From Sinorhizobium meliloti (GTDB lineage Bacteria; Pseudomonadota; Alphaproteobacteria; Rhizobiales; Rhizobiaceae), in the NCBI RefSeq assembly GCF_035610345.1, contig NZ_CP141213.1, forward strand, positions 372,001 to 436,000: a stretch of 64,000 bases of DNA. The letters run 5' to 3'. Both the position numbers and the translations under genes were made by a program. Positions 43,499 to 56,573 of this stretch are shown here, in pieces. The notes beneath the pieces are model-generated. The model was not told the DNA's origin, made no database searches, and worked only from the letters and a program-made list of their open reading frames with translations. How positions within the stretch are numbered: position 1 is the stretch's first letter; the number at the start of each line of letters is the position of its first letter.

Positions 43499-43515
43499 TA
43501 AGTAAATTTAACTTA
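43499..43515. promoter_or_regulatory. Candidate CbbR binding site
   Basis: TAAGT-AAATTTA-ACTTA, a perfect inverted repeat of five-base arms, in an AT-rich gap between cbbR and cbbF. It contains the T-N11-A pattern of LysR-type sites. It begins 10 bases from the cbbR start and lies 76 bases before the cbbF ATG. Confidence 0.65.
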
Positions 43516-43590
43516 TGAAGTCAAATGAATAAATTTTACAAACTCCCCTTTTACGCCATCCTTCCCTCGAAAGCGTGCGGAGGAGACATC

Positions 43591-44640
43591 ATGTCAGGCG
43601 CAACTCTCGAAGCATACCTCGCTTCATGCACGGCCCGCGGCGACGACCTTACGCGGGACGTGGCCGCCGTGATCCAGAGGCTGGCTAAGGCCGCTCTCGA
43701 CATCCGCAAGCTCGTCGGCCAGGGAGCGCTCGGCACCGCTTTCAACGGCACCCACGGCAGCAGCAACACGGATGGCGATCTGCAGAAGGACCTCGACATC
43801 CTGTGCGACGACCAGTTCCTGTCGTCGCTGCAAGGCGCCCCCGTCGCATGCTACGCCTCGGAAGAACTGGAAAATCCCGTTCTGCTCGACCCGGCTGCGC
43901 GCCTCGCGGTTGCCATCGACCCGCTCGACGGCTCTTCGAACATCGATAACAACGTTTCCATCGGCACGATCTTCTCGGTGCTTCCCGCCGCCAAGGGGCC
44001 GGACGTGGACCCCTCCCAGTCCTTCCTGCAACCTGGAAACCGGCAACTGGCGGCGGGCTTCTTCATCTACGGGCCGCAGACCGCTCTGGTGCTGTCGCTC
44101 GGCAAGGGGACGGAGATCTTCGTCTTCTCCAGCAGGCTCGGATGTTTCGTCGAGGCCTGCAAGTCGGCCAGCATCCCGGAGCGCGCGCACGAATTTGCCA
44201 TCAACATGTCGAACTACCGGCACTGGGAAGAAGCCATCCGGCTCTATGTCGACGACTGCCTGGCAGGCTCCGAGGGGCCTCGCGAGCGGGATTTCAACAT
44301 GCGCTGGATCGCCTCGCTCGTCGCGGAAACCTATCGCATCCTCATCCGCGGCGGGATCTTTCTCTATCCCGCCGACGGCCGGAAGGGATATAGCCAGGGC
44401 CGGCTGCGGCTGGTCTACGAGGCGAACCCCATCGCCTTCATCATCGAGAATGCCGGCGGCGCGGCCACCACGTCCATCGACCGCATTCTCGATCTCGTTC
44501 CGGAAAATCTGCACCAGCGCGTGCCTCTGGTTTTCGGCTCCCGCCGCGAGGTGGCGCGCATCACCCGCTATCACGTCGACCCGAACATGATTGGCGAACG
44601 CGCTCCGCTCTTCGGCAAGCGCGGTCTGTTCCGGGCCTGA
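43591..44640 (+). CDS. cbbF: Fructose-1,6-bisphosphatase, class I
   Basis: A 349-residue enzyme of the Calvin cycle, removing the 1-phosphate of fructose-1,6-bisphosphate. 'AIDPLDGSSNIDNNVSIGT' (about 108-126) holds the metal-binding acid residues. The C-terminal 'FIIENAGGAATTSIDRILDL' and 'VPLVFGSRREVARI' are conserved as well. Its GCGGAGGAGACATC leader gives a strong start at 43591. It is the first gene of cbbFPTALSXE. Confidence 0.97.
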   Translation: MSGATLEAYLASCTARGDDLTRDVAAVIQRLAKAALDIRKLVGQGALGTAFNGTHGSSNTDGDLQKDLDILCDDQFLSSLQGAPVACYASEELENPVLLDPAARLAVAIDPLDGSSNIDNNVSIGTIFSVLPAAKGPDVDPSQSFLQPGNRQLAAGFFIYGPQTALVLSLGKGTEIFVFSSRLGCFVEACKSASIPERAHEFAINMSNYRHWEEAIRLYVDDCLAGSEGPRERDFNMRWIASLVAETYRILIRGGIFLYPADGRKGYSQGRLRLVYEANPIAFIIENAGGAATTSIDRILDLVPENLHQRVPLVFGSRREVARITRYHVDPNMIGERAPLFGKRGLFRA

Positions 44641-44651
44641 GGAGAAAAAAT

Positions 44652-45521
44652 ATGTCGGCCAAATACCCCATCATCTCCATCACAGGTTCGTCCGGCGCCG
44701 GCACCACGACCGTCAAGGACACTTTCGAGAAGATATTCAAGCGCGAGAACATCTCGGCGTCCTTCATCGAAGGCGATGCCTTTCATCGCTTCGACCGGGA
44801 AACCATGCGCAGCAAGATCGCGGAGGAGAAAGCCCGAGGCGTCGACTTCACGCATTTCTCCGCCGAGGCGAACGAACTGGAGATCCTCGAAAGCGTCTTT
44901 GCCGAATATGGCCGGCGCGGGGTCGGGCGCACCCGTCACTACGTGCACGACGAGGCCGAGGCCGCGAAATTCGGCTCGGACCCAGGCACGTTCACCGACT
45001 GGGAAGAATTCCGCGACAGCGATCTTCTCTTCTACGAGGGGCTGCATGGCTGCGCCGTCACCGACACGGTCAATCTCGCCCAGCATTGCGACCTGAAGAT
45101 CGGCGTCGTGCCCGTCATCAATCTCGAATGGATCCAGAAGATTCATCGCGACAAGGCGACCCGCGGCTACTCCACCGAGGCCGTGACCGACACCATCCTG
45201 CGGCGCATGCCCGACTATGTGAACTATATCTGCCCGCAGTTCTCCCTGACGGACATCAATTTCCAGCGCGTGCCGATCGTCGACACGTCCAATCCCTTCA
45301 TCGCCCGCTGGATACCGACGCCGGCCGAATCCATCCTGGTCATCCGCTTCGCCAAGCCGCAAAGCATCGATTTCCCCTACCTGCTGTCGATGCTGCACAA
45401 CAGCTACATGTCGCGCGCCAATTCCATCGTGGTGCCGGGCGACAAGCTCGATCTCGCCATGCAGCTGATCTTCACCCCGCTCATTCACAAGCTGCTCGAG
45501 CGCAAGCACCGCATGTCGTGA
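44652..45521 (+). CDS. cbbP: Phosphoribulokinase
   Basis: A 289-residue enzyme that phosphorylates ribulose-5-phosphate to ribulose-1,5-bisphosphate, the substrate of Rubisco. The P-loop '[17 protein letters not shown]' is at about 9-25. '[13 protein letters not shown]' supplies conserved acidic and base residues, and '[20 protein letters not shown]' is typical of the bacterial octameric type. It lies 11 bases after cbbF and 10 before cbbT. Confidence 0.97.
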   Translation: MSAKYPIISITGSSGAGTTTVKDTFEKIFKRENISASFIEGDAFHRFDRETMRSKIAEEKARGVDFTHFSAEANELEILESVFAEYGRRGVGRTRHYVHDEAEAAKFGSDPGTFTDWEEFRDSDLLFYEGLHGCAVTDTVNLAQHCDLKIGVVPVINLEWIQKIHRDKATRGYSTEAVTDTILRRMPDYVNYICPQFSLTDINFQRVPIVDTSNPFIARWIPTPAESILVIRFAKPQSIDFPYLLSMLHNSYMSRANSIVVPGDKLDLAMQLIFTPLIHKLLERKHRMS

Positions 45522-45531
45522 GGAGGACATC

Positions 45532-47616
45532 ATGAATGTTTCGCAGCAGATCGGACCCCGCGCCGCCGCCTCGGAGCGCAGCATGGCCGATGCCATCCGG
45601 TTTCTTTCCATGGACGCCGTCGAGAAGGCCAACTCCGGCCACCCCGGCATGCCGATGGGCATGGCCGACGCGGTGACGGTCCTCTTCAACCGCTTCATCA
45701 GGATCGATCCGTCACGCCCCGACTGGCCGGACCGCGACCGATTCGTGCTTTCGGCCGGCCATGGCTCGATGCTGCTCTATTCGCTCCATCACCTCATCGG
45801 CTTCGCCGATATGCCGATGGCCGAGCTTTCATCCTTCCGCCAGCTCGGCTCGAAAACGGCCGGCCACCCCGAATACGGCCATGCCCTCGGTATCGAGACC
45901 ACCACCGGACCGCTGGGCCAGGGGATCTCGACCGCTGTCGGCATGGCGATTGCCGAACAGATGATGGCCGCCCGCTTCGGCAGTGCGCTCTGCAACCACT
46001 TCACCTACGTGGTCGCCGGAGACGGCTGTCTGCAGGAGGGGATCAGCCACGAGGCGATCGACCTTGCCGGACATTTGAAATTGCGCAAGCTCATCGTGCT
46101 GTGGGACGACAACCGGATATCGATCGACGGCTCCACCGATCTCTCCACCTCGATGAACCAGCTTGCGCGTTTCCGCGCCGCCGGCTGGGATGCGCAAGCC
46201 GTCGACGGCCACGACCCCGGCGCGGTGGCAAAAGCGATCGAGCGGGCGCGCCGGACCCGAAAGCCGTCGCTGATCGCCTGCCGCACCCGCATCGGCAAAG
46301 GTGCCGCCAGCATGGAAGGCTCGCACAAGACCCACGGCGCGGCGCTCGGCGAAAAGGAGATCGCTGCCACACGCGAAAACCTCGCCTGGCCGCATCCGCC
46401 CTTCTTCGTTCCATCTGAGATCAAGGCTGCCTGGGAAAAGGTGGCGGCGCGGGGCCGCTCGGCCCGCGAGGCCTGGGAAATCCGCCTCGACTCTTCGCGC
46501 TCGAAAAAGCGCTACGAGCAGACCATAGGGCGGCAGCTCGACGGCGAGGTCGGCGATCTGCTTGCAAGATTCCGGGACGCGCATCGTACAAGGGCTACGA
46601 AGGTCGCGACGCGTCAGGCCTCGCAGATGGCTCTGGAAGTCATCAACGGCGCCACCGCGTTGACGATCGGCGGCTCGGCGGACCTGACCGGCTCCAACCT
46701 GACGCTGACCTCGCAGACCCAGCCCATTTCGTCGGGCAATTTCAAGGGCCGCTACCTGCATTACGGCATCCGCGAGCACGGCATGGCGGCCGCCATGAAC
46801 GGCATCGCGCTCCATGGCGGCTTCATCCCCTATGGGGGCACTTTCCTGGTCTTTTCCGACTATGCTCGCGGTGCGATGCGCCTTTCGGCCCTCATGGGCC
46901 TGCCCGTCATCTATGTGCTGACGCATGATTCCATCGGGCTCGGCGAAGACGGACCGACGCACCAGCCGGTCGAGCATCTGGCCATGCTGCGCGCCACGCC
47001 CAACCTCAATGTCTTCCGGCCGGCCGACATCATCGAGACGGCAGAATGCTGGGAGATCGCGCTTGGCGAGAAGAACACGCCGAGCGTCCTCGCCCTTTCG
47101 CGGCAGGCCCTGCCGATGCTGCGCCGGACGGACGGGAACGAGAACCTGTCGGCGCTCGGAGCCTATGTCCTGAGGGAAGCGCGCGGCGACCGGGACGTCA
47201 CGCTTCTTGCCACGGGATCCGAAGTCGAGATTGCCGTAGCCGCAGCGGAGCGCCTGCAGGCCGAAGAAGGCATAGCAGCGGCGGTGGTCTCCATGCCGTG
47301 CTGGGAGAAGTTCGAGGCTCAGGACACGGCCTATCACAGGCAGGTCCTCGGAGATGCACCGCGCATCGCCATCGAGGCGGCGGGCCGCCTCGGCTGGGAC
47401 CGTTGGATGGGCCCCGACAGTGCCTTCGTCGGCATGACGGGCTTTGGTGCCTCGGCACCGGCCGGAGACCTCTACCGCCATTTCGGCATCACCGCCGACC
47501 ATGTCGTCGCAGAAGCCCTGGAGCTTCTCCGCCGGGCTTACCCGGAAACGCCGCCAGCAGGTGCCCGGACCGGCAATCCGATCGCCCACATCGTCAGATC
47601 ATCCGAGGAGGCATGA
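45532..47616 (+). CDS. cbbT: Transketolase
   Basis: A 694-residue thiamine-diphosphate enzyme that rearranges sugar phosphates in the Calvin cycle. '[20 protein letters not shown]' with '[15 protein letters not shown]' is the ThDP-binding motif, and '[17 protein letters not shown]' and '[20 protein letters not shown]' are conserved active-site blocks. Its stop overlaps the spacing before cbbA. Length is normal for the family. Confidence 0.97.
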   Translation: MNVSQQIGPRAAASERSMADAIRFLSMDAVEKANSGHPGMPMGMADAVTVLFNRFIRIDPSRPDWPDRDRFVLSAGHGSMLLYSLHHLIGFADMPMAELSSFRQLGSKTAGHPEYGHALGIETTTGPLGQGISTAVGMAIAEQMMAARFGSALCNHFTYVVAGDGCLQEGISHEAIDLAGHLKLRKLIVLWDDNRISIDGSTDLSTSMNQLARFRAAGWDAQAVDGHDPGAVAKAIERARRTRKPSLIACRTRIGKGAASMEGSHKTHGAALGEKEIAATRENLAWPHPPFFVPSEIKAAWEKVAARGRSAREAWEIRLDSSRSKKRYEQTIGRQLDGEVGDLLARFRDAHRTRATKVATRQASQMALEVINGATALTIGGSADLTGSNLTLTSQTQPISSGNFKGRYLHYGIREHGMAAAMNGIALHGGFIPYGGTFLVFSDYARGAMRLSALMGLPVIYVLTHDSIGLGEDGPTHQPVEHLAMLRATPNLNVFRPADIIETAECWEIALGEKNTPSVLALSRQALPMLRRTDGNENLSALGAYVLREARGDRDVTLLATGSEVEIAVAAAERLQAEEGIAAAVVSMPCWEKFEAQDTAYHRQVLGDAPRIAIEAAGRLGWDRWMGPDSAFVGMTGFGASAPAGDLYRHFGITADHVVAEALELLRRAYPETPPAGARTGNPIAHIVRSSEEA

Positions 47617-47618
47617 CA

Positions 47619-50190
<2,572 letters not shown>

Positions 50191-50247
50191 CAGCCACGAG
50201 GGCCTGACAGACCCGAACTGACGGACAAGAAGAGAAGGAGAGACGAC

Positions 50248-50637
50248 ATGCGTATCACCCAGGGATGCTTCTCGTTCCTGCCGGACCTGACCGATGAGCA
50301 GATCACGGCACAGGTGGAATATTGCCTCGGAAAGGCTTGGGCTATCGGCGTCGAATATACCGACGACCCGCACCCCAGAAACACCTATTGGGAAATGTGG
50401 GGCAATCCGATGTTCGACCTCAAGGACGCCAAAGGCGTGATGATGGAGCTCGAGGATTGCCGCAAGGCCCACCCGCAGGACTATATCCGTCTCAACGCTT
50501 TCGATTCCAGCCGCGGCCTCGAGACGGTGACGATGTCGTTCATCGTCAACCGCCCCGAAAACGAGCCGAGCCTCAGAATGACCCGGACGGAGAGCAACGG
50601 CCGCAGCCAGCATTATACGTGGGAAACGCAGCGATAG
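50248..50637 (+). CDS. cbbS: Rubisco small subunit, red-type
   Basis: A 129-residue subunit. '[20 protein letters not shown]' and '[20 protein letters not shown]' are conserved. The C-terminal extension ('[18 protein letters not shown]' after the core) forms the hairpin typical of red-type form I enzymes. AGAAGGAGAG precedes the ATG. It follows cbbL by 57 bases. Confidence 0.97.
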   Translation: MRITQGCFSFLPDLTDEQITAQVEYCLGKAWAIGVEYTDDPHPRNTYWEMWGNPMFDLKDAKGVMMELEDCRKAHPQDYIRLNAFDSSRGLETVTMSFIVNRPENEPSLRMTRTESNGRSQHYTWETQR

Positions 50638-50648
50638 GAGGAGCGACA

Positions 50649-51584
50649 ATGCTGATGCCGGATGCTCCATCGAACACCGAAAGCCTGCCGACTTCGGTCG
50701 ACCTCGCTGAGGAATACCAAGCCTCCGGCGTCGCCGAGATCCTTGACGAACTGGACCGGGAACTCGTGGGCTTGAAACCCGTGAAGCAGCGTATCCGCGA
50801 GACGGCGGCGCTGCTTCTCGTCGAGCGGGCGCGCCGTGCAATGGGCCTCAGCCATGAGCCGCCGTCGCTGCATATGAGCTTCACCGGCAATCCCGGCACC
50901 GGCAAGACCACGGTGGCGCTGCGGATGGCCAACCTGCTGCACAGGCTCGGCTATATCCGCAAGGGCCATCTGGTCTCGGTGACGCGCGACGACCTGGTCG
51001 GCCAATATATCGGCCACACCGCACCCAAGACCAAGGAGATCCTGAAGAAGGCAATGGGGGGCGTGCTTTTCATCGACGAGGCCTATTACCTCTACCGTCC
51101 CGACAACGAACGCGATTACGGCCAGGAGGCAATCGAGATCCTGCTGCAGGTGATGGAGAACAATCGCGACGACCTGGTCGTGATCCTCGCCGGCTACGCC
51201 GACCGCATGGACCGGTTTTTCGAGAGCAATCCCGGCTTCCGATCCCGGATCGCCCATCACATAGACTTCCCCGACTATGATAACGGGGAGCTTCTATCGA
51301 TCGCCGAGAGCATGCTCAGCCGGCAGGGGTACCGCTTCGACAGCAAGGCGTCTGCGGTGATGAGCGACTACATCGCGCGCCGCCGTCGGCAGCCGCATTT
51401 CGCCAATGCGCGTTCCATCCGAAATGCGCTCGACCGGGCCCGGCTGCGGCAGGCGAACCGCCTTTTCGAGGAAAGCGCCGGACCGGTCGATGCCGAACAG
51501 CTGTCGACCATCACTGCTCGTGACATCGCCGCGAGCCGCGTGTTCACCACGGTCGAACCCAGTCATACGGAGACATCGCCATGA
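50649..51584 (+). CDS. cbbX: Red-type Rubisco activase (AAA+)
   Basis: A 311-residue AAA+ protein that removes inhibitory sugar phosphates from red-type Rubisco. Walker [10 protein letters not shown] is at 80-88, the pore loop is YIGHT at 120-124, and Walker B VLFIDE is at 139-144. The sensor/arginine finger region follows ('[20 protein letters not shown]'). It begins 11 bases after cbbS and overlaps cbbE by 4 bases. Confidence 0.96.
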   Translation: MLMPDAPSNTESLPTSVDLAEEYQASGVAEILDELDRELVGLKPVKQRIRETAALLLVERARRAMGLSHEPPSLHMSFTGNPGTGKTTVALRMANLLHRLGYIRKGHLVSVTRDDLVGQYIGHTAPKTKEILKKAMGGVLFIDEAYYLYRPDNERDYGQEAIEILLQVMENNRDDLVVILAGYADRMDRFFESNPGFRSRIAHHIDFPDYDNGELLSIAESMLSRQGYRFDSKASAVMSDYIARRRRQPHFANARSIRNALDRARLRQANRLFEESAGPVDAEQLSTITARDIAASRVFTTVEPSHTETSP

Positions 51585-52267
51585 ATGAGAAGACCATCAT
51601 AGCGCCTTCGGTTCTGTCGGCCGATTTCTCACGGCTCGGCGAAGAGGTCGAGGCCGTGTGCCGGGCCGGTGCGGACTGGATCCATCTCGACGTGATGGAC
51701 GGCCATTTCGTGCCCAACATCACCTTCGGTCCCCCGGTCATCAAGGCGCTGCGGGACCGCACGGACAAGGTGTTCGACTGCCATCTGATGATCGCACCGC
51801 CCACGCCCTATCTCGGCGCCTTCGCCTGTGCCGGCTGCGACATCATCACCGTGCATGCGGAGGCGACGACGCATCTCGATCGCTCGCTGCAGGCCATCCG
51901 CGACGTCGGCTGCAAGGCGGGCGTATCGCTCAATCCCTCCACGCCGGAGAGCGTCATCGAATATGTGCTGGACCGGCTGGACCTCGTCCTCCTGATGACG
52001 GTCAATCCGGGCTTCGGCGGTCAGGATTTCATTCCGGCCGTGGTCGACAAGGTGCGGCGGGTGAAGGCGATGATCGGCGGCCGTCCGATCCACATAGAGA
52101 TCGACGGCGGCGTGACCCCGGAGACCACACCGCTGGTTGCCGCCGCCGGCGCCGATGTGCTGGTTGCCGGCTCGGCGGTATTCAAAGGCGGCAGCGAGGA
52201 GCACTACGCCAGGAACATCGCGGCCATCCGCTCCGCCTCCGATGGCGCTATCAGGAAGGCAGCGTGA
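51581..52267 (+). CDS. cbbE: Ribulose-phosphate 3-epimerase
   Basis: A 228-residue TIM-barrel enzyme. '[19 protein letters not shown]', '[20 protein letters not shown]', '[14 protein letters not shown]' and '[14 protein letters not shown]' are the family signature blocks, with metal-binding Asp and His residues. It supplies ribulose-5-phosphate to phosphoribulokinase. It is the last of the classic cbb genes in this operon, starting in an ATGA overlap with cbbX. Confidence 0.96.
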   Translation: MNEKTIIAPSVLSADFSRLGEEVEAVCRAGADWIHLDVMDGHFVPNITFGPPVIKALRDRTDKVFDCHLMIAPPTPYLGAFACAGCDIITVHAEATTHLDRSLQAIRDVGCKAGVSLNPSTPESVIEYVLDRLDLVLLMTVNPGFGGQDFIPAVVDKVRRVKAMIGGRPIHIEIDGGVTPETTPLVAAAGADVLVAGSAVFKGGSEEHYARNIAAIRSASDGAIRKAA

Positions 52268-52270
52268 GCC

Positions 52271-52837
52271 ATGGCCGCTACACCACCCCTTTGTGATTTC
52301 GGCTGGGCAGCGATCGACGCCACGCTTCCCGGCGTCGATGGCTTCACCCGCACCATATTCGGCCAGGCCGGCCCGAAAGGGCTGGTCGTTGCCTTCATAT
52401 GCAATCACTGCCCCTATGTGAAAGCGGTCATCGGCCGGATCGTCCGGGACGCCATCGACCTCAGGGCTCACGGGATCGGCTTCGTGGCTGTTAACTCCAA
52501 CGACGCCGGCAATTACCCGCAGGACTCGTTCGAAAACATGAAGCGCTTCGCTTCGCAAAACGCCCTGCCCTTTCCCTACCTCCACGACGAGGACCAATCC
52601 GTCGCCAAAGCCTACCGCGCCGTCTGCACGCCCGACTTCTTCGGCTTCAACAAGGACATGAAGCTGCAATATCGCGGGCGGCTGGACGCATCGCGCAAGG
52701 AGATCGGCCCCGCCGATCTGCGACGCGATCTCTACGAGGCCATGGTCATGGTCGCGCTGTTCGGCAAGGGCCCGGCCGAGCAGCAGCCTTCCATAGGGTG
52801 TACCATCAAATGGAAGATTTCGGCTTTTCAGGTTTGA
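52271..52837 (+). CDS. Redoxin/AhpC-TSA-like thioredoxin-fold protein
   Basis: A 188-residue cytoplasmic protein of the thioredoxin-like redoxin family ('PKGLVVAFICNHCPYVKAVIGRIV'). A CNHCPY motif (CxxC) sits at the active-site position. 'NSNDAGNYPQDSFENMKRFASQNALPFPYLHDEDQSVAKAYRAVCTPDFFGF' is the conserved family block. It begins 3 bases after cbbE, so it is probably co-transcribed with the cbb operon. It may control cbb enzymes by thiol chemistry, which is speculation. Confidence 0.85.
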   Translation: MAATPPLCDFGWAAIDATLPGVDGFTRTIFGQAGPKGLVVAFICNHCPYVKAVIGRIVRDAIDLRAHGIGFVAVNSNDAGNYPQDSFENMKRFASQNALPFPYLHDEDQSVAKAYRAVCTPDFFGFNKDMKLQYRGRLDASRKEIGPADLRRDLYEAMVMVALFGKGPAEQQPSIGCTIKWKISAFQV

Positions 52838-52953
52838 TGGAACCACCCACCATCGCGCCACGCGCCTTCTGACATGCCCCGAAGCACGGACAGCCAACCA
52901 AAGGCTTGCCGCTCGTCTTCACTGACCGCACGAACTCTGGCGAGGAACTGCAT
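52828..52953 (-). CDS. Possible 41-residue protein antisense to the redoxin 3' end
   Basis: A short frame (MQFLARVRAVSEDERQAFGW and 21 further residues) with an AAAGGAGG site 5 bases before its ATG. No homologue is recognised. It overlaps the last 10 bases of the redoxin gene on the opposite strand. It might be a remnant of a gene cut by the transposon beyond. Support is only the ribosome-binding site. Confidence 0.25.
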   Translation of the reverse strand: MQFLARVRAVSEDERQAFGWLSVLRGMSEGAWRDGGWFHQT

Positions 52954-53097
52954 CGGTCCCTCCTTTCACCTCATCTTCTGTGCTTGGCACGGAGATCCAG
53001 CAGCGCCGCGTCTGCGGCGCGCGCAAGAGTTCTTTCAGTCCAAGGACTTGGTCTGGCTGGATTCCTGTGACAAGCACAGGAATGAGCAACTGTGTTT

Positions 53098-54037
<940 letters not shown>

Positions 54038-54153
54038 CCCTTCCTTGCGGTGCGGGGGCTTGCCCCTTGCAACTGTTCGGGTTCAAAAAGAAAGGCGGTC
54101 GGGCCCCAGCTCATTCACGGTATCGGCACCTGAGGGGCGACGGGCTCTCGGCC

Positions 54154-54195
54154 GCCGCCACGGACGGGAGGCGATCGCCTCCCGTCCGTGGCGGC
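54154..54195. repeat. 42-base perfect palindrome
   Basis: Two 21-base arms pair without mismatch around the central GCGATCGC (54171-54178); the outer ends are GCCGCCACGG and CCGTGGCGGC. It is extremely unlikely by chance and is able to form a cruciform or RNA hairpin. Confidence 0.9.
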
Positions 54196-54268
54196 AACAC
54201 AATCGCTGATTCGCTACACACAAGGGGCCGGGGATGTGCGGCAAATGCGGACGCGGAAACGCCTCAGC

Positions 54269-54313
54269 CCCCGCCCGTCGAAATGCCTCTGCAATAAGAG
54301 GCGACGGGCGGGG
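54269..54313. repeat. Bulged hairpin (11 + 6 base pairs)
   Basis: CCCCGCCCGTC (54269-54279) pairs with GACGGGCGGGG (54303-54313). GCCTCT (54285-54290) pairs with AGAGGC (54297-54302) around GCAATA. Five unpaired bases (54280-54284) bulge on one side. It may be part of a structured RNA or a terminator for the convergent or adjacent genes. Confidence 0.7.
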
Positions 54314-54366
54314 TCCGAGGGAGGAGACGGTCGGCTGGTGGAGCGGAGTCCCCAATGTTCAACAGG

Positions 54367-54936
54367 TCAGGCCGGCAGGGCGCCGGTCTGTTTGGCGATA
54401 TGCGTGGCGATCGCGTCCATCAGCGGCGGAGACAGACAATCATAGGGCTGCAGGCCGAGCTCGGTCAGCCTTGCGCGTATCTCCGGCATGCTCTCCGGGT
54501 TCACACCGCTTTCGATGATCGAAGAAACGAAGGCCGCGAATTCGGGCGGCGACCAGCCCGTTTCGTCGCTGAGTTCGGTATGGACGAAATCGAGGCCGTA
54601 GAAGGGATGCTTGGTGTTTTCGATCCGGCCATACATGTGCGTGCCGCAATCGCGGCAGGCGTAACGCTGGATCGTCGCGCTCGGATCGACGACCTGCAGT
54701 TTCTCCGCACCTGAGGTGACGTTCACGTTGTCGCGGCCGACGACGGCGATCTGGGCGAAGATCGCACCCTCGGGCTTCCAGCATTTGGTGCAGCCGCAAG
54801 CATGATTGTGCGCCGTCTGCGAGCCGATCCGCACGGTCACCGGATTTGTGGCGCATTTGCATTTCAGCGTACCGCCGGCAAAGCCCGGACTGGCAGGCGG
54901 AAAGCCGTTGTCGATGGACGGATGTAGCTTGAGCAT
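54367..54936 (-). CDS. gfa: S-(hydroxymethyl)glutathione synthase (Gfa)
   Basis: A 189-residue zinc protein that joins formaldehyde to glutathione. '[37 protein letters not shown]' and '[22 protein letters not shown]' hold the conserved zinc-binding cysteines and active-site residues. The ATG follows GAGGAGG by 5 bases. Its position at the end of the PQQ-alcohol oxidation genes makes sense: formaldehyde from methanol would be captured here. Confidence 0.95.
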   Translation of the reverse strand: MLKLHPSIDNGFPPASPGFAGGTLKCKCATNPVTVRIGSQTAHNHACGCTKCWKPEGAIFAQIAVVGRDNVNVTSGAEKLQVVDPSATIQRYACRDCGTHMYGRIENTKHPFYGLDFVHTELSDETGWSPPEFAAFVSSIIESGVNPESMPEIRARLTELGLQPYDCLSPPLMDAIATHIAKQTGALPA

Positions 54937-55056
54937 TGGTTCCTCCTCGGCTTTGAACGTCCTTCGTTCACAAGCAGGATCAGTTGAAATGCGGCTCGCG
55001 GCAATATAGCGGAAAGTGTCGGTTTTCGGCGCCGAACACCCCAGCAAGGGCAGGGC

Positions 55057-55848
55057 TCAGCCTTTCGACCGGAGCATGGCGCGGGCCGGATTATAGCCCC
55101 AAAGGGCGGCGAGCATGAACAGGACGAAGCACGCGCCGACCCAGACGAGCGCCGTCAGGTTGAGTTCGCCGTAAAGCGCGAAGCGTATCAGTTCGACCGC
55201 GTAGGTAAACGGATTGAGGGCGCAGATGTCGCGCAACAGCGGCGAACTTTCGGCCATCTTCCAGAGCGGATAAAGTGCCGAGGATAGGAAGAACATCGGA
55301 AAGATCACGAAGTTCATGACGCCGGCAAAGTTCTCGAGTTGCCGGACGGTCGAGGATATCAGCAGGCCGAAGGCACCGAGCATCAATCCGCTGATGAGGA
55401 GGGCGGGCAGCACGGCGACATAGCCGAGGGGCGGCACGGTGATGCCGGTCAGCGCAGCGATGGCCAGGAACACCGCCACCTGCAGGATGGAGACGATCAC
55501 ACCGGCGAGAAGCTTCGAGAACAGCAGCCACCAGCGCGGCAGGGGCGAGGTCAGCAGGAGGCGCATGGATCCCATCTCCTGGTCATAGACCAGCGCCAGC
55601 GACGATTGCATGCCGTTGAAGAGCTGGATCATGCCGCAGAGCCCCGGAAGGATATAGACCTCATAGGTGATATAGGTCTGGTAGGGCGGGATGATCGACA
55701 CGCCGAGCGCCGCGCGGAAGCCGGCGGCAAAGACGATCAGCCAGACGAGCGGGCGGACGAGTGCCGCCAGAAACCGCCCGCGCTGGCGGACGAAGCGCAG
55801 GTTTTCGCGGGTGACGATTGCGCAAAGCGCGACCAGCCATGCCTTCAT
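55057..55848 (-). CDS. ABC-2 type permease of the PQQ-alcohol-associated transporter
   Basis: A 263-residue integral membrane protein with about six helices (e.g. 'LAALVRPLVWLIVFAAGFRAAL', 'LGYVAVLPALLISGLMLGAFGLLIS'), of the ABC-2 permease type related to PedC/LutF. 'MRLLLTSPLPRWWLLFSKLLAG' is the conserved loop. It overlaps its ATPase gene by 4 bases. The set (ATPase, permease, periplasmic binding protein, beta-propeller, CXXXCW protein) is found beside PQQ-dependent alcohol dehydrogenases. It may move a metal-binding or quinone compound. Confidence 0.88.
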   Translation of the reverse strand: MKAWLVALCAIVTRENLRFVRQRGRFLAALVRPLVWLIVFAAGFRAALGVSIIPPYQTYITYEVYILPGLCGMIQLFNGMQSSLALVYDQEMGSMRLLLTSPLPRWWLLFSKLLAGVIVSILQVAVFLAIAALTGITVPPLGYVAVLPALLISGLMLGAFGLLISSTVRQLENFAGVMNFVIFPMFFLSSALYPLWKMAESSPLLRDICALNPFTYAVELIRFALYGELNLTALVWVGACFVLFMLAALWGYNPARAMLRSKG

Positions 55849-56573
55849 GCCGAAACCTCCCGGTTCTCGGCCGTCATCGACAGGAACGCCTTGGCGAGCC
55901 CCTGCCCGCCCGCAAGTTCCGCGGCGGTGCCGTCGCTCAGCACCTTGCCGCGATGCAGAACGACGACCTGATCCTCCGGCCGGATCTCGTCGACCAGATG
56001 GGTCGCCCAGAGGACCGCAAGGCCGCTCGCGGCAAGCAGATGCACATGATCGGTGATCGCCTGCCGGGAGGCAGCGTCCAGTCCGACGGTCGGCTCGTCG
56101 AGCAGCAATATCTGCGGCTTGTGGATCAAGGCCCGCGCGATCTCCATGCGCCGCCGGTGACCGCCGTTGAGCGCACGCACCTGCTCGTCGGCCCGCTCGG
56201 CCATGCCGAGCTGTGTCAGCGCCGCTTCGATCGCCGCAGCGGCCTGCCGCCCCGACAAACCATGAAGCCCGGCGAAATAGCGCAGGTTTCGGCGCACCGA
56301 CATGTCGAGATCGAGCGTAGGTTGCTGGAACACCACTCCGATGCGCGCGAGCGCCGCACGCGGCTCGCGCGCAATGTCGAAGCCGGCCACGCCGATCGTG
56401 CCGGCCCTTGTCGCGAGCAGCCGCGTCAGAAGAGCGAACAGCGTCGATTTGCCGGCGCCGTTCGGCCCGAGCAGCGCGCAGAACCGACCGGTCGTGACGG
56501 AGAAGCTGACATCGTCCAGCGCCCGTGACTTTCCGTAGCTGTAGCTGACATGGCTGATGTCGAGCCCGATCAT
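55845..56573 (-). CDS. ABC transporter ATPase of the PQQ-alcohol-associated transporter
   Basis: A 242-residue ATPase. Walker A is GPNGAGKST, the signature motif appears as 'ALNGGHRRRMEIARALI' in a divergent form (NGGHRRR in place of LSGGQ), and Walker B is ILLLDEPTVGLD. The H-loop is in 'VLWATHLVDEI'. The atypical signature is a hallmark of the PQQ-catabolism-associated ATPase. It is coupled both to the permease and to the upstream SsuB-like ATPase by overlaps of 4 bases. Confidence 0.9.
   Translation of the reverse strand: MIGLDISHVSYSYGKSRALDDVSFSVTTGRFCALLGPNGAGKSTLFALLTRLLATRAGTIGVAGFDIAREPRAALARIGVVFQQPTLDLDMSVRRNLRYFAGLHGLSGRQAAAAIEAALTQLGMAERADEQVRALNGGHRRRMEIARALIHKPQILLLDEPTVGLDAASRQAITDHVHLLAASGLAVLWATHLVDEIRPEDQVVVLHRGKVLSDGTAAELAGGQGLAKAFLSMTAENREVSA

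Larger units (their letters stand above)
54038..54366. other. Non-coding region beside the transposase with large hairpins
   Basis: About 330 bases upstream of the transposase with no credible gene. It holds a 42-base perfect palindrome (54154-54195) and a bulged hairpin (54269-54313). In IS110-group elements the upstream non-coding end encodes a guide (bridge) RNA, so this stretch is a candidate for it; the element's ends could not be located. Confidence 0.45.

Noticed and set aside
45829..47589. Long minus-strand frame across cbbT
   Set aside because: Mirror of transketolase codon bias; cbbT on the plus strand has every active-site motif.
54083..54355. 90-codon minus-strand frame upstream of the transposase
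   Set aside because: It reads through the large palindrome and has no domain or ribosome-binding site.
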